A stretch of DNA of 64,000 nucleotides from Glandiceps talaboti. Its lineage: Eukaryota; Hemichordata; Enteropneusta; Spengelidae. Positions 35,801-46,451 of this stretch are shown here, one piece after another (the stretch's first letter is position 1; each line of letters starts with the position of its first letter). Below the pieces are notes generated by a model. The model did no database searches. It worked only from the letters and a program-made list of their open reading frames with translations, and was not told the origin of the DNA. The stretch lies in contig NC_135549.1 in assembly GCF_964340395.1 (NCBI RefSeq), positions 23,533,342 to 23,597,341 of the forward strand, in the 5' to 3' direction. The position numbers and the translations under genes are program-made.

Positions 35801-38800
35801 AGCCGATTCCACAAATTTAAGAACTAGTAATGTTAGTTTCCAACTTTGTCTCATTTGCTACAACATTGACAGACATTGTTGAAGTGACATTAAAACTTAG
35901 AGATACTATCAGCAGTAAACAACTGGGTTCACACTAGACTCTCTTACAGCCCTCGGAGCTTCGCTTTACTAAAATTAAAGCTAAACGAATTATTTTGTAT
36001 GTACCGATGCCAGCTAATTAACCGTACTCGAATATCCTTGTACTGTGCGCCCTCATCGACCATGATAGAGATAACCATTCGTTGACGTGTGACTGCGACG
36101 CTCCGTGTTATCGCGAAGCCTCGGACTTCGCGATAACACGGAGCGTCGCAGTCACACGTCAACGAACATATATCTCTATGTGGTCGATGAGGGCGCACAG
36201 TACAAGGTTGTTCGAGTACGATGGAGTACGTTATGTAGATGGTATCGGTACATACAAAATAATTCATTTAGCGTCGATTTTAGTAAAGCGAAGTTCCGAG
36301 GACTGTGAGAGAGTCTAGGTTCACACACAAACTAGTCGCCTTGTCTGGAAATACTAGTCCCATGTATTTTTGAATGATATAGCTTCTATGTACAATAGTA
36401 AGTATTTCTACTTTAAACATGTGCAGTTTTTCATAGTTATAATTTGCAGGTATGGACTCATTCAAACAAAAAATTGATGAGCATATATGATCATGTATAT
36501 CTCTGAAAAGACAGCAAAACTTAGTCAAGGAAAAGCAGACAACTCCTTGAAGTTGTAAAAAGTTGTCTATTCATTCTGGCAAATCCATTGACTGCTTAAA
36601 ATCAGTATCCAACGGTGATAAGATCCAAAAATCTTCACTTACTTCACAGTACACTTCCACAAGTGTAGTAAGTTTAACTTAAGACTAACTTTGAAACCAA
36701 AACTAGCAATCTATCAACATCTATGTAAACATTATCCTTCTTTAATTTGTCAATCGGCTGTAATAAAGTATGTTATTATTATTACTATTATTACAAGTTA
36801 ATGGGTTTAATATTACATAATAATAAACAATATTAGGACAGTGGAGGAATGTAATTTTTGGTTGTTGGGTAGGAGGTGTAAAGGTTGAAGTTTTATACAC
36901 AAAATTAATTGTGCAACATTTCTCACTCAAGCTTCCAGTCGTAACACACAGTGTGGAGCTTAGCACTGGCTGTGTTCATGTATATGAATATAAGTACAAG
37001 AATATTAATTTATTTATTACTAATTGTGCACACTTAAATAACACACAATGTACAATGTATAACCTTTACTAATTTAAATCCAATGAAAGTCATTATACTT
37101 GTCATTTGTATATCGCAGTTTTGTGCACAAAACATACATGTAGATCAGTGTCAAAACACCACAAAAGTACATGTACGTCCGAATGAAAATTATTTATTAC
37201 TATACATGTATGCCAGTGTACAACTGACTGTGACTTCACACATATTTTGGACTAGAGCGTAAGTTTTACCATAGACCCTACTACACATAGGGATTTTACC
37301 TATACATGTACATATGGGTTCTATTTGTCTGAACAACTTACATTACTATCGAGCAAGATGGATCAAAGTCATTGTACTGTACATGTAATGATTTATAAAG
37401 TTGACAATGAAAAAAAATATTAGCAATGCTCCTTCCTATTCTGAAATCACTGCTATTTTTAGATCATTGTAGACTTTCACAACATACTGTAATAATTATT
37501 CCTCACCGTTCAGCAAATTCATGTTATACAGTCCGAAGTAGGTCTATTTATTCCACAAAGCATTTTGCAGTAGTCGTACCTTGACAAGTACACTACGGAT
37601 TGATTATACAGTATTGCAAAGTTTACTGAAAAGAATATTGATTTTTCTAACCCTGAGCACACTGAGCTGCAGGTGACATGAGTGTGATACAACGGAAATC
37701 ATAAACCCTGAAACAAAATGTCGCCTGGCTTGGCAAAAATCTCATTAACATTGCTACATTTTATCGTCTGGCTAGACAAAAATCTTATCAAGTGTTTCGT
37801 CAATCGTCTGGCGTGACAATCACCTTTATCAATATTGTTAGACTGTTTTTTTTTTGCATGAGCTAACATTATCTTAGGAAATCATTGCCAAATTTATATG
37901 TCCCTGGTAAACCTAAGGTTGACGCGTTCTTTGATATTTTTAGTCAATTGACTAAAATGTAACAATTGTAATGCAATTCGTGTCATGCCAGACGATAACA
38001 CATGGCAATATTAGATTTTTGTCAAGCCAAACACGAAGATTTACAACATCAAAGAGATATTTTGTCTAGCCAGACAAAAAACTGTAGCAATGTTAGTGAG
38101 ATTTTTGTCAAGCCAGGCAACATTTTGTTTCAGGGTTTATGATTTTCATTGTAAAATTTTGGAAAAGCCCTTCTAAAATAGTATGGCTGTAACCTACATG
38201 TTATGTATCTCAAAATAAAATTGATTTAACTTTGTCACACTAGATTTTGAACTCTTCTGTGTCAAATGATATAAATGTGATATACAATTTCCACGCCTCA
38301 AAAATAAACCCTAAATTTTGGAAAATGTGAACATAAATCTCTTATTGATAGCAAATCCTTAGAATAGCATCACTTCATCTTTCATATGAATGCTTTAACA
38401 TGATAATATAACAATTCCAGAAAATATTGACAATTGTGGTAGAGTCTGCAGGTGTCTGAAAATGGTCCGTTCGAAAACTGCAACAGTGAGTTTATTGATA
38501 CATGTACTTTCTGATGCTTCCATAATCTGGATAATGGCAACACGTTTCATATGTGCATACATGTATGTATTAATAACTATTTATCATACATTTTATGAAA
38601 TAGTTTCTGATATTAGTGATAACATTTAATGTAAAATATAACTTAATATAAGAAGATAAACAACTTTTAATATTCACATTAAATGTCATTTAGAAGCACC
38701 TTTCTGAATGGACATGGCATAATGATTCAGATTTTAAAAAACAACTAAATGTAGTGTTGCAGCCAGCCTTTTGAAAGAGTGGGGCATAGTGTCCCAAGAC

Positions 38801-39346
38801 TTTCATTTTTCTGGGTCATCATACATTTTTTTGTGACAGTATAAAAAAAGCTCCAATGGCTTTGTAGCACAGCTATACAGTTTTTAAAAAAGAAATATTT
38901 ACCCACATGTTGATCCATGTTAGATATTTGCTGAATGATTACGCAGTTGCTAGTATCAACCCTGTTGTTATCTATGCAATATACGTGATCATTTGCCTGT
39001 TGCTACATGTATAGGTGTGGTCATGTTGCTAAACATGTTTGCATACAATTTTAGTGTGGGTCATCTATGACCTGTCACATCCAAAGTTGTGGGTCAGATC
39101 TAAAAAATGTGTGTCAAAAGACCCAAAAACTCCCTCTGGCTGCAACACTGCTAAATGGTTGTGATTGATTGATGTATCAATTTACTGCATATAATAAACC
39201 ATACATTGTATTATTAAAACTCACCTTGTCCTGTTACAGACACAATACTGAGGAAAATGCAGGATGCAAACAGCTGACTTGCGAGTACACTTTGCATTAG
39301 ATTAGCTTACTTAATCTGTCCTCAAATAATAAATAAAGTTTCTGTT
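20747..39346 (-). CDS. Gene B: EGF-repeat type I membrane protein with PTAP/PPxY tail
   Basis: Eight exons: 39225-39346 (ATG at 39297), 34920-35033, 31225-31428, 27233-27451, 23166-23390, 22019-22231, 21504-21737, 20747-21042. The spliced frame is open for 525 residues. Order: signal peptide (1-24), one canonical Notch-like EGF (25-62), four exons with two short EGF repeats each (63-349), an Asp/Tyr-rich stem, a transmembrane helix (about 373-393), and a tail with PTAP (466-469), PPAY (477-480), PPSY (495-498) and PSAP (513-516). All coding joins are phase 1. Introns reach several kb because of inserted repeats. It differs from A by the extra single EGF and by an apparent duplication of one EGF-pair exon. 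Surface receptor or adhesion role inferred. Confidence 0.88.
21504..21737 (-). CDS. Gene B exon 7: acidic stem and transmembrane segment
   Basis: Opens with NWNYDYDDDYYDDDEYSSGS, far more acidic than gene A, then a hydrophobic helix (YIIVSVVGAIAIFIGICIC), RFRM and STVITSGA. 234 nt, phase 1-1. The Asp codons are a local GAT/GAC run, so length change by slippage is plausible. Confidence 0.9.
22019..22231 (-). CDS. Gene B exon 6: two EGF repeats
   Basis: Twelve cysteines (WDCQNGGVC through NYGYSGTYC). Acceptor TTCCTTACCCAG, donor GATA|GTAAGT, 213 nt, phase 1-1. Counterpart of gene A exon 5. Confidence 0.9.
23166..23390 (-). CDS. Gene B exon 5: two EGF repeats
   Basis: Twelve cysteines, with CVCWTGYSGTLC and CVCDTDYEGRNC closing the two repeats. 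Acceptor TTACTTTCAG, donor AAAA|GTAAGT, 225 nt, phase 1-1. Counterpart of gene A exon 4. Confidence 0.9.
23797..23870. repeat. (TA)n microsatellite
   Basis: Uninterrupted TA tract inside gene B intron 4. Confidence 0.97.
24497..25300 (+). pseudogene. Broken transposon ORF with SAP-like motif
   Basis: ATG at 24497 opens a frame with VKELRAFIKEWKITTS, which fits the start of a SAP DNA-binding motif. The frame shifts near 24600, continues as LLDIARNAVNLGLETLENDN, and runs through KERLENYKSDNSFQ to an insertion at 24872. After the insertion the frame resumes (LVIAILRVRSTITKPHVNIV) to about 25297. The combination resembles uncharacterised SAP-containing proteins carried by invertebrate transposons (family recall, not checked). 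Frameshift and insertion make it non-functional. Confidence 0.55.
24872..25101. mobile_element. Foldback MITE with perfect 9-bp target duplication (copy 1)
   Basis: Almost completely palindromic, ends CAATCTGATTAAAATCCGAT. Flanked by AACAGCTTC on both sides (9 bp). Removing it and one repeat restores the transposon frame across the site, so it inserted into the coding sequence. The 9-bp duplication suggests a Mutator-like mobilising enzyme (inference). Confidence 0.8.
25499..25723. mobile_element. Foldback MITE of the same family (copy 2)
   Basis: Shares TCTGATTAAAATCCGATGTA and inner arms (TTGCTATTTTACCTTCGTTA) with copy 1. Flanks GTCTTATAC and GTTTTATAC match at 8 of 9 bases, again a 9-bp target duplication. 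Both insertions are in the same host transposon. Confidence 0.75.
27233..27451 (-). CDS. Gene B exon 4: two EGF repeats
   Basis: Twelve cysteines (TEADCTSDLHC through CYDGYTGTNC). Acceptor CTTATTTCCAG, donor ACAG|GTATGC, 219 nt, phase 1-1. Similar to the next exon upstream (31225-31428) and to gene A exon 3, suggesting an internal exon duplication in B. Confidence 0.88.
27452..31224. other. Gene B intron 3
   Basis: AT-rich noncoding DNA. An inverted copy of the dispersed repeat lies at 30670-30890 and a short block shared with gene A intron 6 near 30418-30450. No extra exon recognised. Confidence 0.6.
31225..31428 (-). CDS. Gene B exon 3: two EGF repeats
   Basis: Twelve cysteines (DCTSNLDCNNGNC through DGGYSGASC). 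Acceptor AATAAATGACAG (weak pyrimidine tract), donor GAGA|GTAAGT, 204 nt, phase 1-1. Confidence 0.87.
31429..34919. other. Gene B intron 2
   Basis: Repeat-rich. Sequences like AATTTCAGCCCAATCTGCCC with a downstream CACACA tract at 32060-32460 belong to a dispersed microsatellite-linked family. ~110-bp repeat units lie at 32690-32900 and 33370-33570, a mariner-like MITE at 33950-34366 and a C-run at 34711-34729. No exon seen. Confidence 0.65.
33950..34366 (+). mobile_element. Tc1/mariner-like MITE, copy 3
   Basis: 417 bp bounded by TA|CAGTGCAGCT and GTACTG|TA, highly similar to 19347-19766 throughout. The outer ten bases of both ends agree at 8 of 10 positions. Confidence 0.8.
34920..35033 (-). 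CDS. Gene B exon 2: single canonical EGF domain
   Basis: 114 nt, phase 1-1, encoding one EGF with spacing C-x4-C-x5-C-x8-C-x-C-x8-C (CTENVCQNGGTC ... CSIDFTGDRC). This is the Notch/laminin-style EGF, unlike the shorter paired repeats of the other exons. Acceptor ATATGTATAG, donor ATAG|GTAAGA. Not found in A, D or E within this window. Confidence 0.85.
35935..36317. mobile_element. Foldback MITE with perfect 9-bp target duplication
   Basis: 383-bp near-palindrome with ends TAGACTCTCTTACAG and a central turn at about 36121 (TTCGCGATAACACGGAGCGT mirrored on both sides). Flanked on both sides by GGTTCACAC (35926-35934 and 36318-36326). No coding capacity. Confidence 0.85.
37695..38147. mobile_element. 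Foldback element with repeated GTCTGGCTAGACAAAA-type arms
   Basis: Outer arms GAAATCATAAACCCTGAAAC and its near reverse complement at the right end, about 65 bp each. Inside are several imperfect copies of a GTCTGG-TAGACAAAAATCT motif in both orientations. Non-autonomous inverted-repeat element; target duplication not evident. Confidence 0.65.
39225..39346 (-). CDS. Gene B exon 1c: signal peptide and end of 5' UTR
   Basis: ATG at 39295-39297 opens MQSVLASQLFASCIFLSIV, close to gene A, then donor CAAG|GTGAGT in phase 1. Acceptor TTCTTTCTCCAG at 39347 matches A and D. In-frame TGA lies in the 49-nt UTR part, fixing the start. Confidence 0.88.
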
Positions 39347-41000
39347 CTGGAGAAAGAAATGAAAAAAACAGATGTTAAACCTGGTATCTTTGATTGTAAT
39401 ATTCACTTACAAATTATAGCATAACATATAGGAAACATGAAAACTGTTACAAAGTGTTTCCATAATACCCCTGCTAGTTTGCTAGAGTTCTGTTGTAATT
39501 ATATTCTCTATGGTGATGTCATCATAGTGAAGTTTAGTTCAAAGCTACCAGAAAATAGTTTGCTTAGGAAACTTGTACGAATCCTGCTGCTACAAATGTA
39601 TCAATCTCTATACTAGTAGAACTGTTAAAGGGTAACAGACATCGAGGATATCTTTTTTTGTTAACCTTTCAAATATGAACAAAACATGCACATTTGCTCA
39701 ACAAAAACATATTTGCATGAAGAATAGGTGCCAAATAAAGTTATATACTATCACTGGGGGCAAAAATGCTTTTGTAACGAGAAAAATGGACCTTTTACAA
39801 GTAGTGAGTACTGTATAAAATCCTCTGTATGTCAAAGGCAAGTCAAGTGACGTAACCGTCAATTGTTAACTGCTGATTGGCTGAGAAAGAGGCGTTGGCT
39901 AATGATGTCAGACGACCGCTGCATTTCAAAATCAGAAGCACGTCACTCACTAAACCCAGAACCATGGATCACCAAAAGTTCTTGACAGCTTCCTGTTGAG
40001 TCTACTTGTACGATTTCCAATATAACTGCATTTTTATTGTGTTATACTGTCTATCTATGTATACTGGAACTGATTTCACTTTTGGTGGCCCATATTAGTG
40101 ACTGTTTCCAGGAGCTTTCTTTACATAGGCGTAGTTTCGAACAGCCAATCGGCAATGAGTTGATTATTCAAAATAGCAAGACGTACAGAGGAGTTTATAC
40201 AGGATCGTGACTTGATGTCCTCCCTTCGCTTCTCTCCTTACAGGTAGGAATAAAATTATATATAGTCAAAAGGTTGTTATATTTAGTCTGTAGACCTGGA
40301 AGACAACAATCTATGGAATATTACATGCCCCTATGGTTTATCATGACTTGTTTACATTATAGTACAGTACAGTACAGTATAGTACATTGTATATAATACC
40401 CCGTATATACAGTAGCATAGTATTAGTATATTTTATTTGACATGAAATAATAATGCAAACATATACATTAATCTATCGTCAAAAACAACATAAACTAGAT
40501 CATTATAAATATGTATAAACACTACATGTCATCGATGTAATTTAAAATACGTGTATATATGATAATTTAGTAGTCGTGCAGATTACAAACATTATTTATA
40601 CAGAATGAGGGCGGTGTACATGAACGACGTGTCGATCGATTTTCATGATTTTTACGCCCGTGGAAGCAAAACACCTCATTAACGGCCCCTTCACTGAACA
40701 GTTTACATGTCAGTCATTCTTGTAGGCAAAGTTAAATCAATTGGGTAAAGTCAATGTGTCTACACTACTAGTGTACATACGACAGGTTGGGGGGATCGCT
40801 TCGATGTGATGTTTACGCAATGCGTACGATGCAGTCAAAATGTAAACAGACGTAGACAAACCTGCCGTGAAAGGTCGTGACCCTTTTTTCTTCGTAACTA
40901 CTAATGTGCTTGGTTAGAACTCCGTAGTCTAGTTCCTTCGAATCTCAGCAAATAATGATCAACTGAACAACCAGTTATGAAATATTTACACGAAAACTCT
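39347..41000 (-). promoter_or_regulatory. Gene B proposed first intron with conserved palindrome
   Basis: AAGGTCGTGACC at 40871-40882, 1.57 kb upstream of the ATG, matches the positions in A (1.45 kb) and D (1.34 kb). CACCTCATTAACGGCCCC at 40671 is shared with A. Possible exon-1 donor near 40997, aligned to the A donor by ATAAACCAG. Regulatory role inferred. Confidence 0.45.
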
Positions 41001-41448
41001 ATGAGACGGCTGGTTTATGTGATTGGTGACTTTCCACCCGCACCCTAGCCTGGGTCAAATTACTCATTCACCGCCAGACGTATGATCTTCACTCATAATC
41101 TCGCGTGAGGAAATCGTCACGCCGAACGCGAGATTTCATTATTTTCATCCTTATCTTTATGATTTGACAGAGGCAGTACTCGTATACTCGAGTAGTACAT
41201 GTCTGTATCTTTTTGCCAAAATCGTCTCACAAAGATAGGGAAGGATGGGGGCTCATACTATGCATAACCAGACAATCAGATATCTCGATAATTCTCTCTC
41301 TTGTCATTGGGTTGCAATTCAAGAAAGCTTACATCGACATAGGTATTGTCAAACATAAAATTACGTCATCGACACTTCCTGTCTTTCAGAATCTGACATG
41401 TGCGTCACTGAGCTCATGAGGTGTACAATAATGTAATGACCTCGGTCA

Positions 41449-41690
41449 TTGAAGAGGTCGCATCTACCTGTTATCAACAAACACGTTCTGGATAAAGTTC
41501 GCGCTCCGTGGTTTACTGAAGAATTGCTATTAGCACGTCAAAATCTTCGTCAATTAGAAAGACAATGGAGGAAGACAGGTCTTGTTGTCCATGAACAAAT
41601 GTTTAAATCGGCTAGACAGTACATGGCCAAGTTACGTAATGATCTTTCGTCCTATCATCGCAATCGCATCACTGACCACAGGGTACCCAG
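41449..41690 (+). pseudogene. Non-LTR retrotransposon fragment
   Basis: Encodes RAPWFTEELLLARQNLRQLE followed by RQWRKTGLVVHEQMFK. This pattern, APW(F/Y)...R..LER.WRKT, is typical of the linker between endonuclease and reverse transcriptase in LINE ORF2 proteins (Jockey/CR1-like). No start, no RT motifs and a (AAAT)n tract directly after: a short dead fragment. Confidence 0.7.
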
Positions 41691-41713
41691 GAATCGCGTG
41701 ACAAACAAAACAA

Positions 41714-41715
41714 AA

Positions 41716-41746
<31 letters not shown>

Positions 41747-41815
41747 ACTATCAAATAAATGACAAATGAACAAGCAAACGAACGAACGAACGAACGAACG
41801 AACGAACGAACGACA
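41714..41815. repeat. (AAAT)n and (AACG)n microsatellites
   Basis: AAAT units at about 41714-41750 followed by AACG units at about 41776-41812. Confidence 0.95.
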
Positions 41816-43654
41816 AGTATAGTATAAATTAAATAAACCAGCAAATAAAACATACTCCTGGGGGTATACTAGATATGTTTTTTTTCTATACCCATCAGTA
41901 TAAAAATGCCTTCACACACATCCACATGGTGGTAGTAGTGGAAAGTTTCCAATGCATGCCTTTGAAACTTCAACATCGGTGGTAGCTGCTATCATAATTC
42001 ATATAGCATGGAAAAGAATTCTTGCAAAAGCTAACTCTAAGTGACCAATTGTAAACTGGTAATTTTCGTAGTAACAATTGTATGTCTAATATTAAAATCA
42101 ATAGGGATATTTACAACTATTTCTTTAACATTAAAGTTATATAGATGTCATGCCTTCCTACATTATTCGTTATTGGTATGATATTTTTTATTTTGTTTTT
42201 CCTTGGAATTACAGGTATTTTTGTTACTAAAATACTAAGGCTTAATAAAAATCATTGTTTGTTTCCGGTTACCTGACTCAACCATTTATTTCACGCCGAC
42301 CCTAAACTTTTTTTTTTTAAATGATAAGGTAGCGAAATTGTAAAGTTTCGCGAAAAATAATGGATGCGGAAACTGAGATCAACCTATAAAGACAATTATA
42401 TAAAACCATTCTTCCAATCTGTAATGGCTGTACATATGATGAGAAGAAACCAATAACACAGAGACCATATGGAAAACAATGGAAACATAACTATCTGAAA
42501 AAACCTATCTACCCCACCTATTCTAAAATTGAGCGTACTAGGATCCAAACAATTTTTTTTGGTGAGGCCTAAACGTCACCTCACCAAGAAGAAACAACAA
42601 GACGGAACTTTTGACGATTCTCGACAAGTCATATCAAATGGTTTCCATTTTTTTTTTACAAACGACGATGCAAGCGCATACCGTGTTGTGTTAGAATATG
42701 GAGTGTGACGTGGATTTTAAAAATTCATATATTTGATAGAAATCAACATTGTAATATTATTACATTCAATCGTCGAAAAAATCACAATATGTTACTGAAC
42801 ACTTGCACAATAGTTAACCCCAATTTTATTATAAGAAAATGTGATATAATAAATTAATTTCCTCTTCCCTTTTATGTGTTTGATGCCCATTGTAAATACA
42901 TTAAATTGCCATCGATGACCTTGTCGTAGAACAGTATATATATTAACACACAATTCCAAATAAAACAGTGTATAGAAAATGCTAATACTTTACAAATGTA
43001 TCTCTATTTTAATGAAAACTGGGTATATTAATTCATTTTCTTGTCCATCATATAGACAATCCACTAGCCAGCTGATGTAGTATGATATGCAATATTGAAT
43101 ATTCACTGGTTGCCTCACACTTTTCATGCTTTGATGCTTTAAACGACACACCGTAAAGCATTTTCAAGTGATGACATTTGAATGGTTCATTTTCACAAGT
43201 CTAATTCACACTGTATGCAGTACAAACCTTGTTATCGTGCACGCAGTCAAAGTACTATATACGTGGTCATGGTAAATGCCACCTCTTGAGATGAGTAGTG
43301 TGGCAATAATGCAATTTGCATTGCAAAATGTGCCATAAATCAATTTTTTGATTAAAAAACCCCACAAAACAGTATATAAACAGTAACGTGTGGGAGGGGG
43401 GGGGGGCTCAGTGCACGCCCGCCATAATTTTGTCCTCTGAAAGCCCTTGGTCATTGTTGATAAATTGGACCGTTAACAATAAGAATCAGTCCAGGTACCA
43501 CATGTTGTTAAAACCAAGATGTAGGGAAACATACAGTAGGAATAAACAACAAGATAGGGGTTACAATTAATTAAAAACTTATTTGAATTTTGAAGACATT
43601 TCGATCGACCATGCAGAAGACCTGAATCTGGGATACGAAGAGAGTGTAAATGAT

Positions 43655-43880
43655 GTTAGGGAGCCTTCAGTATTTAAATGGGGAGGGCCGGAGGAAATCA
43701 CACATGGCCTGTTAAGAAAAACACGACCCTCCCCATTCTCCATTCGTAAAACGTGACCCTCCCTTTTGTCCCATTTTGTAAAACGTCACCCTCCCATCAC
43801 AATTGCATATACTGAACGTTAATCAATATTCCCATTATATGTATACATACAAATTAAATGATTTTGACTCTGTATTAGAA
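43655..43880 (-). repeat. Second copy of the 690-1540 dispersed element
   Basis: GAGCCTTCAGTATTTA at 43660, then inverted relative to 1400-1530: ATTTTGTAAAACGTCACCCT and the AAATGATTTTGACTCTGTAT block. No open frame equivalent to the acidic ORF. Confidence 0.6.
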
Positions 43881-44989
43881 AGCAATATTTGTATATATAC
43901 TACCATTGCAGGAGTTATATAGAAACGCTTGTGATCAGAACGGAAAAAAGTCTACTTCTTATCACTATCAAACTGACAAACATATACGAAAACAAGACCG
44001 GGCCCCTCTGATGTAGGTTCATGCACATACATGTACTTGTCTGTGGTTCACGCGACTCTTTCATCAGCCTGTGAAAGTTTGTCATGTTATAACATAACAT
44101 TCGAGTGTAAGCTTATATAATGCAACATACGTTTTTCGAAGCTTGGATATATTACCTCAAAGGCTATGAATAAACTAAGAAAGCCTCCAAATCGGCCAGG
44201 GGGAATCCCGAAGGACTCCCTCAACCCCAGAGGTCACTCATGCATTCAACCAACAATCAAATGCATCAACAGTGTTACTGTCATAATGGTATTAAACTTT
44301 TCTTAAATATTTTCACTCTTTGCTAATGTGAGATGAGATTGTCTTTTAAAGCTGTGAAATGTTTGCCAAGATAGTCTAAAATTGCCTTAAAACTCCCCTA
44401 CCAATGATACTACCATTAGATGTGTTGACCTTTACTAAATGATGCCATTTAACCTTTTAAGAACATATTTCAACCCTATATAAGTTATAAAGAATAATTT
44501 CTAATACTTTATGGTGCTGTCTTGTAAAGCTTGGGTTATCGCTTGAAAGGGTTTGAATAGCCTAAAATAGGCTTTGAGAGTAAAAAAACTCCAGGCCTTC
44601 TCGGGTGAGACCCCTTAGGACCCCCCTCCCAAGAGATGGACATATCCCAGTCTCAAGCTCTTTCCCCTACCTCTTACTGTCAAGATGACTTTTTTCAAAA
44701 ATATTTCAACCCTATGTAGTTGCTTTTTACATGTTAGTGCTATCTTGTAAAGTTTGGAAATTTTTGTGTAAAAGTGTCTGAAAAGTCTCAAAGTGCAACA
44801 TTTTAACACAAAGATATGAAATTTTCTTTTAAACCAAATGGAAAAGATGACATTTTTATAAGTTAATTAATTGTACAGAAAATAATAAATAAGTAGGATT
44901 AATACTTACAGTGAAAACCATGACAAGAAAAAAAGTGGCGGAAACTAAATGCTGTTTGGCGATGTCAGAAGCCACATATGTACAGGTAA

Positions 44990-45950
44990 TACCAGATTTA
45001 AACTGAATGCCTTCCGTAAGGGTAGTCTTGCAATTTCATGATTTATGCAAGAAATTTAGCTCTACATCAGTGATTTTTTCAAGTCCCAGTGAAAGTTAGT
45101 TGTCAATAAAATTGTTCAAATGCCAGGAAAGCTTACCATCCTCTACTGCACTCGACTTTCGTGATCACCTACATACCTGAGAATGTACAGCCATTTCCAC
45201 GACAAATAATAAACAAAATTGAAATCCGTATAACATTGCTATTACGCATCAGATAGTTTTACATACTTCATGGTACACATTGTAACAGTTGAAAAACTTT
45301 AATACAGTGAAGTGGTAAATTATTATTGCCCTACTTCGTCCCTTGGAAAAGTGTATACATTCTTGTTCGATCGAGATTGACAGACGCACCATCTGCTCCA
45401 AATTGTATACAGGCGTGAAAAGTGTGAAGTGAGCAGACGATCGTGACTATATATATTTTTGCAATAAAGCTTACAGATGATGTGTATTTTCAGTGCTCAC
45501 CTCCTTGCTTTGATGTAATAATCTTCAGATTCAACGAAAATAACAATACAAACACTTGAAACCCTTGAAAACAGAGTCTTTCTCAGTGTAGAACAGAACA
45601 ACAGCGTGTATCCGTACTGTAGCTTCCTGGTTTACCTTACATCAATGTTGGTGGCGCACTTTCAAAACAAAGCGTGTATGCAATCAGACGATCGATCGAT
45701 TAATTGCGCAAATTGCTCATTGAGATTCATGGGATTTTTATCAAAACGTAATCAGTTCTTGCCATTACTCAACGGAACACTTGTGCCAAATTTCGTTTGA
45801 ATTGAGCCAGCCGTTTTGGAGAAAACAATGACACAGACAGATAGACACACACACACACACATACATACATACATACAGACAGACACACACACACACATAC
45901 ACACACCGACTTGTTTTCACCCCCTAATAAATCTCTTTCTTACGAAAGAA
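44990..45950. mobile_element. Inserted element with TTCCGTAAGG-type ends in the C unit
   Basis: 44780-44990 aligns with 50470-50660 in the D unit, and 45951 onwards resumes alignment at about 50683. About 0.95 kb in between has no D counterpart. It begins near GCCTTCCGTAAGGGTAG and ends near TTTCTTACGAAAGAAA, both palindromic, and contains CA/GACA/CATA simple repeats (45840-45905). Confidence 0.55.
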
Positions 45951-45975
45951 AAAAATGAGAATATTCGATTTGGAT

Positions 45976-46261
45976 TTAATGACTTTTGCTAGGTAACGGC
46001 GATGGATAAGGAGGTACAGGTGCATCATTTGGTGTTGGATACTAGGAGGTAAAGGCGGATCATTTGTTGCAGCACTGTCAGTTATCAAAACAGCTGCTCT
46101 ATAGTTTGGTGGAGGTGGGAGACAAGCTTGTTCCGTCATTGGTATACCATAATTACATGCTGATGGATTCAGGTATGGTGGAACGTTTGGTGTTGGCTTT
46201 TATGTAGGATATGTTGCAGCAGGTGGCATGACTTCTCTCGATCCAGAGGTCGGTGGTGGGA
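45976..46261 (-). pseudogene. Gene C tail exon remnant
   Basis: Acceptor GATTTTCTTTCCAG is intact. The frame reads PPPTSGSREVMPPAATYPT then TAA; after it MTEQACLPPPPNYRAAV is recognisable, then a frameshift before the equivalent of the D stop. The PPNY motif is still visible. Confidence 0.85.
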
Positions 46262-46371
46262 CTGGAAAGAAAATCACAAATCATTTAATCTACTTTTTAA
46301 AATTAAGAATGTGTGAAGTGTTAATTATTGTGTGGAAAATAACAAGAACTTTGCATACCATTTAGTTTTTA

Positions 46372-46409
46372 CCTCCCATATGGGTACGGGAGGTATTAAA
46401 ATGGTAATA

Positions 46410-46451
<42 letters not shown>

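Larger units (their letters stand above)
35034..39224. other. Gene B intron 1b
   Basis: Contains foldback MITE 35935-36317, foldback element 37695-38147 and one ~110-bp repeat unit at 38930-39050. The remainder is AT-rich and featureless. No exon seen. Confidence 0.65.
41001..45975. other. Intergenic region between gene B and gene C
   Basis: Holds flank remnants (41070-41160), a LINE fragment (41449-41690), (AAAT)n and (AACG)n tracts (41714-41815), part of the repeated segment also seen at 690-1540 (43655-43880), the 3' flank of the C unit (44780-44990) and an inserted element (about 44990-45950). 42000-43600 shows nothing recognisable. Confidence 0.6.

Noticed and set aside
41213-41419. Open frame just upstream of the LINE fragment
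   Set aside because: Different frame, no LINE motif, and the first codon is not supported.
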